Of a DNA stretch of 9,770 nt, positions 1-6,518 are shown one piece after another; position 1 is the first letter of the stretch, and every line of letters begins with the position of its first letter. The notes under the pieces are model-generated. The model was not told the DNA's origin, did no database searches, and saw only the letters and a list, made by a program, of their open reading frames with translations. Source of the DNA: JACQHM01 sp964535215. Lineage in GTDB: Bacteria > Methylomirabilota > Methylomirabilia > Methylomirabilales > JACQHM01. The DNA lies in contig CAZHST010000079.1 in NCBI GenBank assembly GCA_964535215.1, positions 1 to 9,770 on the forward strand, read 5' to 3'. The position numbers and the translations under genes are program-made.

Positions 1-21
1 GCTTGGGAAAGGAGGGGTTTG

Positions 22-882
22 ATGAACGTGGGGTTCATCGGCCTTGGGTTGATGGGTCAACCCATGGCGACGAATATCCTGAAGGCAGGATTCCCGTTGA
101 CCGTGTACAACCGGACGGCTGAGAAGGTCAAGGCCCTCGTTGCTTTAGGCGCCCGCCAGGCCGGTTCCCCAATGACCTTGGCTGAAGACTCGGAGATCGT
201 CATCACGATGGTGAGCGATCACGAGGCCCTTTGGGAGGTGATCTTGGGCCCCCGGGGAGCCCTCCTGGGTGCCAAGGCGGGGACCATCTTTATTGATATG
301 AGCACCATTCCGCCTGACATCTCTTGCAGCGTTGCCTCCGAAGTGGCAAAGGCCGGGTGCCACATGCTGGATGCCCCGGTCATGGGATCGGTAGGGGCAG
401 CGGCTAACGGGGAGTTGACGATCCTGGTCGGCGGCGATGGGGCTGCCCTCCAAAAAGCTGAGCCTATCCTGAGGACAATGGGCAGGGCCATTTACCATGT
501 GGGGGGGAACGGTCTGGCTTGCTTCCTGAAACTGGCGCTGAACACCATCGGCTTAACCCAGCTCGAGATCTTGGGAGAAGGCCTCCTCCTCACCGAGCGG
601 GCTGGCTTGAAAAGGGACCAGGTGCTGGAGATCCTCTCTGCCATCGGTCTGATCCGCTCCCCCTTCATCGAGACCCGGCTGGAGAAGATCCGGAAGCAAG
701 AGTATCTGCCACCGACCTTTACCGTCCGGAACGCGGTCAAAGACCTCTCCTATGGGCTGAAAGCGGCCGAAAAGGTCGGCCTGAAGCTGGAAACGGCCAA
801 GAGCGTGTTGGATCGCTACCGATCGTTGATGGCGGAAGGGAAGGGGCAGCACGATGTGGCCGCTGCGACCAGCCTCCGCTGA
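22..882 (+). CDS. NAD(P)-dependent beta-hydroxyacid dehydrogenase (3-hydroxyisobutyrate dehydrogenase / glyoxylate-succinic semialdehyde reductase family)
   Basis: Cytosolic oxidoreductase of 286 residues, the normal family length. It would interconvert a beta-hydroxyacid and the corresponding semialdehyde or oxoacid. An N-terminal Rossmann domain starts with GLGLMG (residues 7-12). The second strand ends in NRT (30-32), where an Arg-Thr pair usually signals preference for NADP(H). The substrate-binding segment DAPVMGS lies at 117-123, a variant of the usual DAPVSGG. The catalytic Lys is K170 in the G-x-x-x-K-x-x-N context (FLKLALN), and a second conserved K-D-L motif lies at 240-242 in the all-helical C-terminal domain. 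The ATG at 22 is preferred over the TTG at 19 because AAAGGAGGGG (8-17) is then 4 bases upstream. The gene is 78 bases upstream of queG on the same strand, so co-transcription is possible but not shown. Family assignment is firm. Substrate (hydroxyisobutyrate, gamma-hydroxybutyrate, glyoxylate or tartronate semialdehyde) cannot be told. Confidence 0.93.
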   Translation: MNVGFIGLGLMGQPMATNILKAGFPLTVYNRTAEKVKALVALGARQAGSPMTLAEDSEIVITMVSDHEALWEVILGPRGALLGAKAGTIFIDMSTIPPDISCSVASEVAKAGCHMLDAPVMGSVGAAANGELTILVGGDGAALQKAEPILRTMGRAIYHVGGNGLACFLKLALNTIGLTQLEILGEGLLLTERAGLKRDQVLEILSAIGLIRSPFIETRLEKIRKQEYLPPTFTVRNAVKDLSYGLKAAEKVGLKLETAKSVLDRYRSLMAEGKGQHDVAAATSLR

Positions 883-960
883 ACCGGGTGACCGGTACCA
901 GCGGCCAATGGCCAGTAAGCTGGAGGAATCGTCGCAGGTCACTGATCACGAGATACGGAT

Positions 961-2139
961 ATGGTGGATCGCCACGAGCTTTCCAGAAAGATCAAGGCCT
1001 ATGCGAGGGGCCTAGGGTTTGACCTGGTGGGGATCACATCGGTCAGGCCTCCGGAGCATGCCGATCAGTACAGGGAGTGGCTGGAGAAAGGGTACGCCGG
1101 CCAGATGGACTACATGGTGCGGACAGAGGAGGAGCGCAAGCACCCCGAGCGTCGCTTCCCGTGGGCGAAATCGGTCGTCGCTGGGGCCCTCAATTACTAT
1201 ACCCCCTTCGAGGAGTCCAAGGAGAAAGATCCAACCAGAGGATGGATTTCCCGCTATGCGTGGGGGAGGGACTACCATGAGGTCGTCAAGGAGAGGCTCG
1301 AAAAGCTCCTGGAGCTGATCAAGGAGGAGGTTCCAGGGGTCGAGGGTAAGGCCTTCGTGGATACCTCTCCGATTCTAGAGCGGGAACTGGCAGCGGCGGC
1401 CGGGATTGGCTGGGTCGGAAAGAACACGAATGTCATCTCCCCCGAGATCGGCTCCTTCCTCTTCTTGGGCGAGCTTTTTTTGAACATCGAGCTAGAACCC
1501 GATCAGCCCATTTTCGACCACTGCGGGGACTGCGACCTCTGCCTGAGGGCCTGCCCGACGGAGGCCTTCAAGGGTCCTTACCTCCTGGATGCCAGGCGCT
1601 GCATCTCCTATCTCACCATCGAGCTGAAGGGGAGCATCCCCAGAGAGCTTCGCCCGCTGATAGGGAATCAGATCTTCGGCTGCGACATCTGTCAGGACGT
1701 GTGCCCGTATAATCGAAGGCCGATCCCGACGGGGGATCCGAGTTTCTGGCCCAGGGAGGGGCTGTATGCCCCTCCGTTGATTCCTCTCCTAGATTTAAGC
1801 GGGAAGGCGTTCAGGGAACGCTTTAAGGGGAGCCCGATCAAGCGGGCGAAGCGTCAGGGTTTCTTGAGGAACGTAGCGGTAGCCTTGGGGAACCTGAAAT
1901 GTGAGGAGGCGGTTCCTGCCCTGGCGAAGGCCTTGGTCGCGGACCCTGAGCCTCTCGTCCGGGCCCACGCGGCGTGGGCCCTGGGTCAGATTGGGACGGA
2001 GGAGGCCAGGGAGGCCCTTCTCCAGGCATGGCCGCACGAGGGGGATCCTGAGGTTCTCGCCGAGATCGAGGAGGCCTTGAAGGGCTTCCAGGGAGCAGGC
2101 GAGGTAGCCAGCATGGGCGTGAGCAATGACCGTGATTAA
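961..2139 (+). CDS. queG: Epoxyqueuosine reductase QueG with C-terminal HEAT-like extension
   Basis: Performs the last step of queuosine synthesis, reducing epoxyqueuosine to queuosine in the wobble position of GUN-anticodon tRNAs. It is a cytosolic cobalamin and two-[4Fe-4S] enzyme. The 392 residues show the N-terminal cobalamin-binding fold and the conserved VDTSPILERELA segment (133-144), whose Asp134 is the expected catalytic acid. The first ferredoxin cluster is C188-x2-C191-x2-C194-x3-C198-P. The second uses C214 (ARRCISY) and C241-x2-C244-x3-C248-P. Residues about 310-380 form PBS/HEAT-like helices (EEAVPALAKAL, then AHAAWALGQIG), as in longer QueG proteins that bind tRNA. An in-frame TGA at 943-945 lies just upstream, so ATG 961 is the first usable start, although its ribosome binding site is weak. 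The stop overlaps a small membrane ORF by 14 bases. Identification is very secure. Confidence 0.97.
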   Translation: MVDRHELSRKIKAYARGLGFDLVGITSVRPPEHADQYREWLEKGYAGQMDYMVRTEEERKHPERRFPWAKSVVAGALNYYTPFEESKEKDPTRGWISRYAWGRDYHEVVKERLEKLLELIKEEVPGVEGKAFVDTSPILERELAAAAGIGWVGKNTNVISPEIGSFLFLGELFLNIELEPDQPIFDHCGDCDLCLRACPTEAFKGPYLLDARRCISYLTIELKGSIPRELRPLIGNQIFGCDICQDVCPYNRRPIPTGDPSFWPREGLYAPPLIPLLDLSGKAFRERFKGSPIKRAKRQGFLRNVAVALGNLKCEEAVPALAKALVADPEPLVRAHAAWALGQIGTEEAREALLQAWPHEGDPEVLAEIEEALKGFQGAGEVASMGVSNDRD

Positions 2140-2269
2140 TTGGCTCTTCGGCCTTATCAATGCCGATATCGTCCGGAGCATCGCCATGCTTGTTGGAGTG
2201 GTAGTCCTGGGGGGCGGTCTGGGATTCGGTTTGCATCTCTTCGCGTATTTTGGCATAATGGTTTTTTGA
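2126..2269 (+). CDS. Small predicted single-pass membrane protein (47 aa)
   Basis: I do not recognise a family. An ATG inside the last codons of queG opens a 47-codon frame that ends in TGA 26 bases before the next start. The product begins MTVINWLFGLINADIVRS and then has one long hydrophobic, glycine-rich helix (about residues 19-43: AMLVGVVVLGGGLGF and onwards), and ends FGIMVF. It has almost no charged residues, no cysteine and no cleavable-signal c-region. The 14-base overlap with queG suggests translational coupling, because there is no strong Shine-Dalgarno in front of the ATG. Its length, hydrophobicity and tight packing between queG and the selenoprotein gene favour a real gene. A chance hydrophobic ORF cannot be excluded. 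Confidence 0.5.
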   Translation: MTVINWLFGLINADIVRSIAMLVGVVVLGGGLGFGLHLFAYFGIMVF

Positions 2270-2295
2270 ACCCATGGTCACAAGGAGGGAGAACG

Positions 2296-2538
2296 GTGGC
2301 GACCAAGACGGAGACCCGAAAGGAGGTTTTGATCTACGGCAAAGACACATGACCCTACACGACGGCGGCCCGGGAGGACTATGCCGCCAAGAAGATCCCG
2401 TTCCGCTACATCAATGTGAAGAAGGACAAGGCCGGCTTGGCAGAGATGCTGCAGCTGACCAAAGGGCGGCGGGACGTGCCGGTGATCGTGGAGGATGGAA
2501 AGGTCACCATCGGCTACGGTGGCACCTGAGGGGTCTAA
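2296..2538 (+). CDS. Glutaredoxin-like Uxx-star family selenoprotein with two in-frame TGA (Sec) codons
   Basis: A small cytosolic thiol/selenol redox protein with a thioredoxin/glutaredoxin fold. The frame starts at GTG 2296, with AAGGAGGGA (2282-2290) 5 bases upstream. It encodes 80 residues if TGA at 2350-2352 and 2527-2529 are read as selenocysteine. Strand 1 (EVLIYGKDT, 10-18) leads into U19-P-Y-T, where glutaredoxins have C-P-Y-C/T. Next come helix AAREDYAAKK (24-33), strand IPFRYINVKKD (34-44), helix AGLAEMLQLTKGRRD, and the cis-Pro strand VPVIVEDGKVTIGYGGT (61-77). Protein similarity therefore runs unbroken across the first TGA. The second TGA gives U78-G-V-stop (TAA 2536-2538), the C-terminal U-x-x-stop ending of the family that I recall being named UXX-star (seleno)protein; this was not searched. 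Both TGA codons have SECIS-like hairpins. Conventional calling would give a 77-codon or split ORF. Substrate and partner are unknown. It follows queG and a small membrane ORF and is closed by a terminator. Confidence 0.88.
2353..2388 (+). promoter_or_regulatory. Candidate bacterial SECIS element for the first Sec codon (U19)
   Basis: Eleven bases after TGA 2350-2352, GGCGGC (2364-2369) can pair perfectly with GCCGCC (2383-2388). The 13-base loop can close further as CC-GGGA-GG (2370-2377), which puts G in the first apical loop positions. The loop begins about 17-19 bases after the TGA, within the range known for bacterial SECIS hairpins bound by SelB. Base pairing was done by eye. Confidence 0.65.
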
Positions 2539-2560
2539 TGCCGGCCGGTGGCTGGCCTCA
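2530..2560 (+). promoter_or_regulatory. Candidate bacterial SECIS element for the second, C-terminal Sec codon (U78)
   Basis: CCGGCC (2541-2546) pairs with GGCTGG (2550-2555, one G-U), closing a GGT triloop at 2547-2549, 17 bases after TGA 2527-2529. A GG-U apical loop is the hallmark of the E. coli fdhF-type SECIS. A lower stem pairs TGAGG (2527-2531, including the TGA itself) with CCTCA (2556-2560). The hairpin lies mainly beyond the TAA at 2536-2538, so it has little protein-coding reason to exist. Confidence 0.7.
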
Positions 2561-2566
2561 TGGTTC

Positions 2567-2610
2567 AAGAGAGGGAAGGCCGTCTCCCCCGGTCCTTCCC
2601 TTTCTCTTTT
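2567..2610 (+). terminator. Rho-independent terminator after the selenoprotein gene
   Basis: GGGAAGG (2573-2579) pairs with CCTTCCC (2594-2600). After a TT bulge, AAGAGA (2567-2572) pairs with TCTCTT (2603-2608), and a short T run ends the structure at 2610. It sits just downstream of the second SECIS candidate, so the upstream transcript probably ends here and the VKOR gene has its own start of transcription. Confidence 0.75.
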
Positions 2611-2672
2611 GAACTGTAGGTGCCTGCTTCCCAGGGTCTACCTCCAGCCCGTTAGGGCCTGATGGGTGATCG

Positions 2673-3128
2673 TTGAAGGTCCATGACTTGTCAAGGATGT
2701 TGATCGTGTTGAGCCTCTTCGGCCTGGGGGATTCCGGGTACTTGACCTGGAGGCATTTTCAAGCGGCCTCCCCGTTTTGTCCCAGGGGGGGATGCGACCT
2801 GGTGTTAAATAGCCCCTACGCGGAGGTCTGGGGCGTTCCCCTCGCCTTGATCGGTGCCCTGGGGTATGGGATCCTCCTGACCCTTTCCCTCTTGGCCTAC
2901 TCGGCCGGGGGATCTGGTGTGAGGAGGGCCTTATCTGGTTTGTTGACCTTCTCGACCATCGGCTTTCTCGTCTCCCTTGTCCTGGTTTATGTGCAGCTCT
3001 TCGTCCTGAAGTCGGTCTGCCTCTGGTGCATGGCCTCGGCCTTCACCATGACCACGATCTTCCTCTTGACCCTCTTCAGCCTTCGGGCCCTCTCCCGAAG
3101 GGCTTCGGCGGAGAGAGGGGAGGTGTGA
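2673..3128 (+). CDS. VKOR-family (vitamin K epoxide reductase-like) membrane protein, standalone form
   Basis: Bacterial VKOR homologues reoxidise a DsbA-like partner in the periplasm and pass electrons to quinone, replacing DsbB. Numbered from TTG 2673, the protein has 151 residues and four predicted membrane helices (about 8-27, 55-77, 87-112, 115-137). The quinone-proximal redox pair is C116-L-W-C119. The shuttle-loop pair is C36 and C41 in FCPRGGCDLVLNSPYA, followed by the family hallmark WGVPLALIGALGYG (53-66). There is no fused thioredoxin domain, unlike cyanobacterial forms, and no DsbA-like gene in view. The start is uncertain. The frame opens right after TGA 2667-2669 and has only TTG 2673, TTG 2688 (GAAGG at 2675-2679, good spacing) or ATG 2697. 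TTG 2688 or ATG 2697 may be the true start, shortening the product by 5-8 residues. The next gene begins 7 bases after the stop. Confidence 0.92.
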   Translation: MKVHDLSRMLIVLSLFGLGDSGYLTWRHFQAASPFCPRGGCDLVLNSPYAEVWGVPLALIGALGYGILLTLSLLAYSAGGSGVRRALSGLLTFSTIGFLVSLVLVYVQLFVLKSVCLWCMASAFTMTTIFLLTLFSLRALSRRASAERGEV

Positions 3129-3135
3129 GGGAGCG

Positions 3136-3609
3136 ATGGAAGGATCTTCTCCAGGAACCTCCATTCCCTTCCATGAGGGCTGGAGCGATTTCGGGATGGG
3201 GGCCCTCTTGAACGCTGTCGTGATTGACGAGGACCTGGCCGAGTTCGACCCGGGGGCCCTGCACGGCCGGAGCCGGATCGAGACGGGGATCGTCTTTTTC
3301 AACACCCCCCGTAGGGTCCAAAACGGTCGGAAGATCCCCATCGTCTGGGTGGCGATGCATCCCGGGCCTCCTCCCCGCTACAGCGGGATGACCGTTTCTC
3401 ACCTCCTTATCGATCCTGAAGCCGGTATCGGCTTCAAAGACCTCCCCTCCCAATCAACCCAGATGATCCGGGCGATACGGGGGAAGGTGGATGTGGCCCT
3501 CTTAAGGGGGGAGGAGAAGAGGGCCTTAAGGCAGGCCCTTATAGGCTATAGCCGGGGGCTTTGGGACCGGGCGACGCCTGAGTTTCGTCAGGCCTTGGAG
3601 GGGGAATGA
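3136..3609 (+). CDS. Conserved-looking hypothetical protein (157 aa)
   Basis: I do not recognise this family. The product is soluble, with no signal peptide, no membrane helix and no cysteine, which argues against a thiol-redox or metal-cysteine role despite the VKOR gene 7 bases upstream. Visible blocks are FHEGWSDFGMGALLNAVVID (12-31), a strand-rich middle (IETGIVFFNTPRR, then KIPIVWVAMHPGPPPRYSG) and a helical C-terminus (RGEEKRALRQALIGYSRGLW). The alternating hydrophobic strands and the proline-rich PGPPP turn suggest a compact alpha/beta domain. GGAGGT (3119-3124) lies 11 bases before the ATG. Codon use matches its neighbours. The tight spacing suggests an operon with the VKOR gene and the FAD dehydrogenase (37 bases downstream). 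Confidence 0.8.
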   Translation: MEGSSPGTSIPFHEGWSDFGMGALLNAVVIDEDLAEFDPGALHGRSRIETGIVFFNTPRRVQNGRKIPIVWVAMHPGPPPRYSGMTVSHLLIDPEAGIGFKDLPSQSTQMIRAIRGKVDVALLRGEEKRALRQALIGYSRGLWDRATPEFRQALEGE

Positions 3610-3646
3610 CCGCTGATGGCTGGATGCTTACCTGGAGAGCAGCGAG

Positions 3647-6508
3647 ATGGATGCCTTAGAGCAGGAGCTGAAGCAGTACGTCAAGGGTGAAGTTCGCTTT
3701 GACCGATTTTCCCGGGTCCTCTACAGCACCGACGCCAGCATCTACGAGATGGAGCCGATTGGCGTCGTGATCCCGAAGGGGGAGGAGGATGTCGCCGCCG
3801 TTGTCAGGATCGCCGGTGAGAACGGAGTCCCCCTCCTCCCCAGAGGAGGGGGGACGAGTCTGGCCGGTCAGGCGGTGGGACGGGCTGTCGTGGTGGACAT
3901 GTCCAAGTTCATGAACCGGGTCCTGGAGGTAAACCCGGAGGAGCAATGGGTTCGGGTCCAGCCTGGCATCGTCCTGGATGAGCTGAACGCGCACCTTCGT
4001 CCCTCCGGCCTCTTCTTTGCCCCTGATGTGGCCCCCAGCAACCGGGCGACCATCGGCGGGATGGTTGGGAACAATTCCTGTGGGGCAAGGTCGATCATCT
4101 ATGGGAAGACCGTGGATCATGTGAAGGAGCTTCGCGTCCTCTTAGCCGGTGGTGAGGAGGTCGTCTTTAAACCCCTGACGAAGGAGGCCTTCCAGGCCAA
4201 GGCGAGGCTGAAGACGTTAGAGGGGCAGATCTACCGGGAGGTCCAGCGGATCGTCGAGGCCAACCGGGGCGAGATCTTGACACGGTACCCGAAGATCATG
4301 CGACGGGTTGGGGGCTACAACCTGGACGAGTTTGTGAAGGACGGGGAGCTGAATCTTGCAAAACTCGTTGTGGGTTCCGAAGGGACCCTGGCCACGATCC
4401 TGGAGGCGAAGCTGAACCTCGTTCCCAGGCCCAAGATGGCGGCCTTGACGGTCGTCCATTTCCAGGAGTTCCTGGAGGCGATGGAGGCGACCAACGAGAT
4501 CCTCCCCTTTGGGCCTTCCGCTGTGGAACTGATTGATAAGATGATCATTGATCTCACCAGGGAAACCTTAGAGTATGCCCGGCGGATGACCTTTGTCCAG
4601 GGGGACCCCGAGGCCCTGTTGTTGGTCGAGTTCTACGGCACCTCCCTTGATGAGCTTCGGGCCAAGGTGGAAGGGATGGAGGAGCGGCTCAAGCGGAAAG
4701 GGTTCGGCTACGCCTTCGTCAAGGTCTTCGACCAGGAGGAGCAGGCCAATGTCTGGAAGGTCCGGAAGGCAGGGCTCGGCCTCCTCCAGGGGATCAAGGG
4801 GGATCGGAAGCCCATCGCCTTCGTCGAGGACACGGCGGTTTCCCCCGAGCATCTCCCCCAGTATATCCGGCGCTTCCGGGAGATCCTGAAGGAGCATGGG
4901 ACGACGGCTGGCTACTACGGCCACACCAGCGTCGGCTGCATCCACATCCGCCCCCTGATCAACTTGAAAGAGGTGAGGGAGATCGAAAAGATGCGCTCCA
5001 TCGCCGAGGCGATTCGCGATCTCGTCTTAGAGTACGGCGGGGCGATGAGCGCGGAGCACGGCGACGGCCTGGCAAGGAGCCAATGGAACGAGAAGGTGTT
5101 TGGCCCCGTACTCTACCAGGCCTTCAAGGAGGTGAAGCGGGCCTTCGATCCCCAGGGGATCATGAACCCGGGGAAGATCGTGGATGCCCCTCCCATGACG
5201 GAGAATCTCCGCTATGGACCGAACTACAGGACCCTTCCCTTGAAGACTTACTTGAACTTCGAGCGGGAAGGGGGCTTCGCCAGGGCTGTCGAGCTTTGCA
5301 ACGGCATGGGGGTCTGCCGGAAGAAGCTGGAGGGGACCATGTGCCCCTCGTACATGGTGACCCTGGAAGAGGAGCACTCCACCAGGGGGCGGGCCAATCT
5401 GCTTCGGGCTGTTCTCTCGGGAAGGCTCCCCCCCGAGGAGCTTTCTGGGAGGCGCCTCTTCGAGGCTTTGGACCTCTGCCTCGAGTGCAAAGGGTGCAAA
5501 GGGGAGTGTCCCTCCAACGTGGACATGGCCAAGCTCAAATACGAGTTCCTGGCCCACTACTACGAGGCGAACCCCAGGCCCCTCCGGTCGAAGCTGTTCG
5601 GCTCCGTCGAGTTGCTGAACAAGCTCGGCTCCCGGTTTGCCCCTTTTTCGAACTGGATCATGGGGACCCGCCTCGCCCGCTTGGCCCTCCACCGCTTCGT
5701 CGGGATCGCCCGGGAGAGGGTCCTCCCTCCCTTTGCTCGGCCCACCTTCCTTGAATGGTTCGCAGAGCGGGGGGTGAAGCCAACAGGTCGGCGGGGAAAG
5801 GTCGTCCTCTTCCCCGACACCTTCATGACCTACAACTATCCGGAGATCGGGAAGGCAGCCGTCAGGGTCCTGGAGACCGCCGGGTTTGAGGTGATCCTCC
5901 CCGAGAAGAGGTGTTGTGGAAGGCCGATGATCTCCAAGGGGATGCTGAAGGAGGTCGAGGCAAACGTTAGGTACAACGTGGAGAAGCTTTCAGCCTATGT
6001 GAAACAGGGGATTCCCATTGTGGGCTGTGAGCCAAGCTGCCTCTTAACCTTCAGGGACGAGTACCCCGACCTGATTGATGACGAGCGGGTCACCCTCGTT
6101 GCAAAGAACAGTTTCCTCTTGGAGGAGTTTCTCCTGCGGCTCCACGAGCAGGGGGAGTTGGACCTTCGCTTCAACGGGCCCAAGCGGAAGCTCCTCCTCC
6201 ACGGCCACTGCCATCAAAAGGCCCTGGTCGGTTCAGCCCCCTCGTTGAGAATCCTCCGGCTCCCGGGCTTCGAGGTGGAGGAGGTGGATTCGGGCTGCTG
6301 CGGCATGGCGGGCTCCTTCGGCTACGAGGCTGAACACTATGAGATCTCGATGACCATCGGTGAACGAAGGCTCTTCAAGGCTATCCGGGAGCAGGGGTCC
6401 GAGGTCGAGATCGTAGCCAACGGGATCTCCTGCCGCCAGCAGATCGCCCACGGCACCGGCCGCCGCGCCAAACACGTGGCTGAGGTTTTGGCGGACGCCC
6501 TGAGATGA
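3647..6508 (+). CDS. FAD-linked 2-hydroxyacid dehydrogenase fused to Fe-S and CCG domains (GlcD-GlcF / YdiJ type)
   Basis: Predicted to oxidise a D-2-hydroxyacid (lactate, glycolate or 2-hydroxyglutarate type) through FAD, then pass electrons via Fe-S centres to a quinone or carrier, probably at the inner membrane face. It has 953 residues. The PCMH-type FAD domain shows PRGGGTSLAGQA (65-76), GNNSCGARS (141-149) and VVGSEGTLA (241-249). The C-terminal oxidase domain shows HGDG (471-474) and MNPGK (506-510). Cluster-binding cysteines follow: C551-N-G-M-G-V-C557 with C566-P, then C611-x2-C614-x2-C617-x3-C621-P. Two CCG-type domains carry RCCGRP (755-760) with GCEPSC (793-798), and HGHCHQ (852-857) with SGCCGMAGSFG (882-892). 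All expected motifs are present, so it is intact. ATG 3647 has GGAG 9 bases upstream. The order and CNGMGVCRKK block match E. coli YdiJ-like proteins, but the exact substrate is not determinable. Confidence 0.95.
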   Translation: MDALEQELKQYVKGEVRFDRFSRVLYSTDASIYEMEPIGVVIPKGEEDVAAVVRIAGENGVPLLPRGGGTSLAGQAVGRAVVVDMSKFMNRVLEVNPEEQWVRVQPGIVLDELNAHLRPSGLFFAPDVAPSNRATIGGMVGNNSCGARSIIYGKTVDHVKELRVLLAGGEEVVFKPLTKEAFQAKARLKTLEGQIYREVQRIVEANRGEILTRYPKIMRRVGGYNLDEFVKDGELNLAKLVVGSEGTLATILEAKLNLVPRPKMAALTVVHFQEFLEAMEATNEILPFGPSAVELIDKMIIDLTRETLEYARRMTFVQGDPEALLLVEFYGTSLDELRAKVEGMEERLKRKGFGYAFVKVFDQEEQANVWKVRKAGLGLLQGIKGDRKPIAFVEDTAVSPEHLPQYIRRFREILKEHGTTAGYYGHTSVGCIHIRPLINLKEVREIEKMRSIAEAIRDLVLEYGGAMSAEHGDGLARSQWNEKVFGPVLYQAFKEVKRAFDPQGIMNPGKIVDAPPMTENLRYGPNYRTLPLKTYLNFEREGGFARAVELCNGMGVCRKKLEGTMCPSYMVTLEEEHSTRGRANLLRAVLSGRLPPEELSGRRLFEALDLCLECKGCKGECPSNVDMAKLKYEFLAHYYEANPRPLRSKLFGSVELLNKLGSRFAPFSNWIMGTRLARLALHRFVGIARERVLPPFARPTFLEWFAERGVKPTGRRGKVVLFPDTFMTYNYPEIGKAAVRVLETAGFEVILPEKRCCGRPMISKGMLKEVEANVRYNVEKLSAYVKQGIPIVGCEPSCLLTFRDEYPDLIDDERVTLVAKNSFLLEEFLLRLHEQGELDLRFNGPKRKLLLHGHCHQKALVGSAPSLRILRLPGFEVEEVDSGCCGMAGSFGYEAEHYEISMTIGERRLFKAIREQGSEVEIVANGISCRQQIAHGTGRRAKHVAEVLADALR

Positions 6509-6518
6509 GGTGGTGGCC

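Noticed and set aside
883..960. Small inverted repeats (such as GGCC-AAT-GGCC) between the dehydrogenase and queG, considered as a terminator
   Set aside because: The stem is only 4 bp with a 3-base loop and there is no T run, so there is no support for termination.
2350..2352. In-frame TGA read as a nonsense mutation making the glutaredoxin-like gene a pseudogene
   Set aside because: The TGA sits exactly at the active-site Cys position, is followed by a SECIS-like hairpin, and the frame continues with intact thioredoxin-fold coding. A second TGA matches a known C-terminal Sec signature. Decay would not place stops so precisely.
2274..2612. 112-codon ORF in another frame across the selenoprotein region
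   Set aside because: Its product is rich in Gly/Arg/Asp with no recognisable fold, it lacks a good ribosome site, and it runs through the SECIS and terminator hairpins. It is a shadow of the selenoprotein gene.
2611..2672. Search for a promoter between the terminator and the VKOR gene
   Set aside because: One would be expected here, but no pair of -35/-10-like hexamers with proper spacing was seen by eye.
5027..5754. Overlapping 220-residue ORFs on both strands within the FAD dehydrogenase gene
   Set aside because: The sense-frame product carries conserved FAD and Fe-S motifs throughout. These alternative frames have biased, low-complexity composition.
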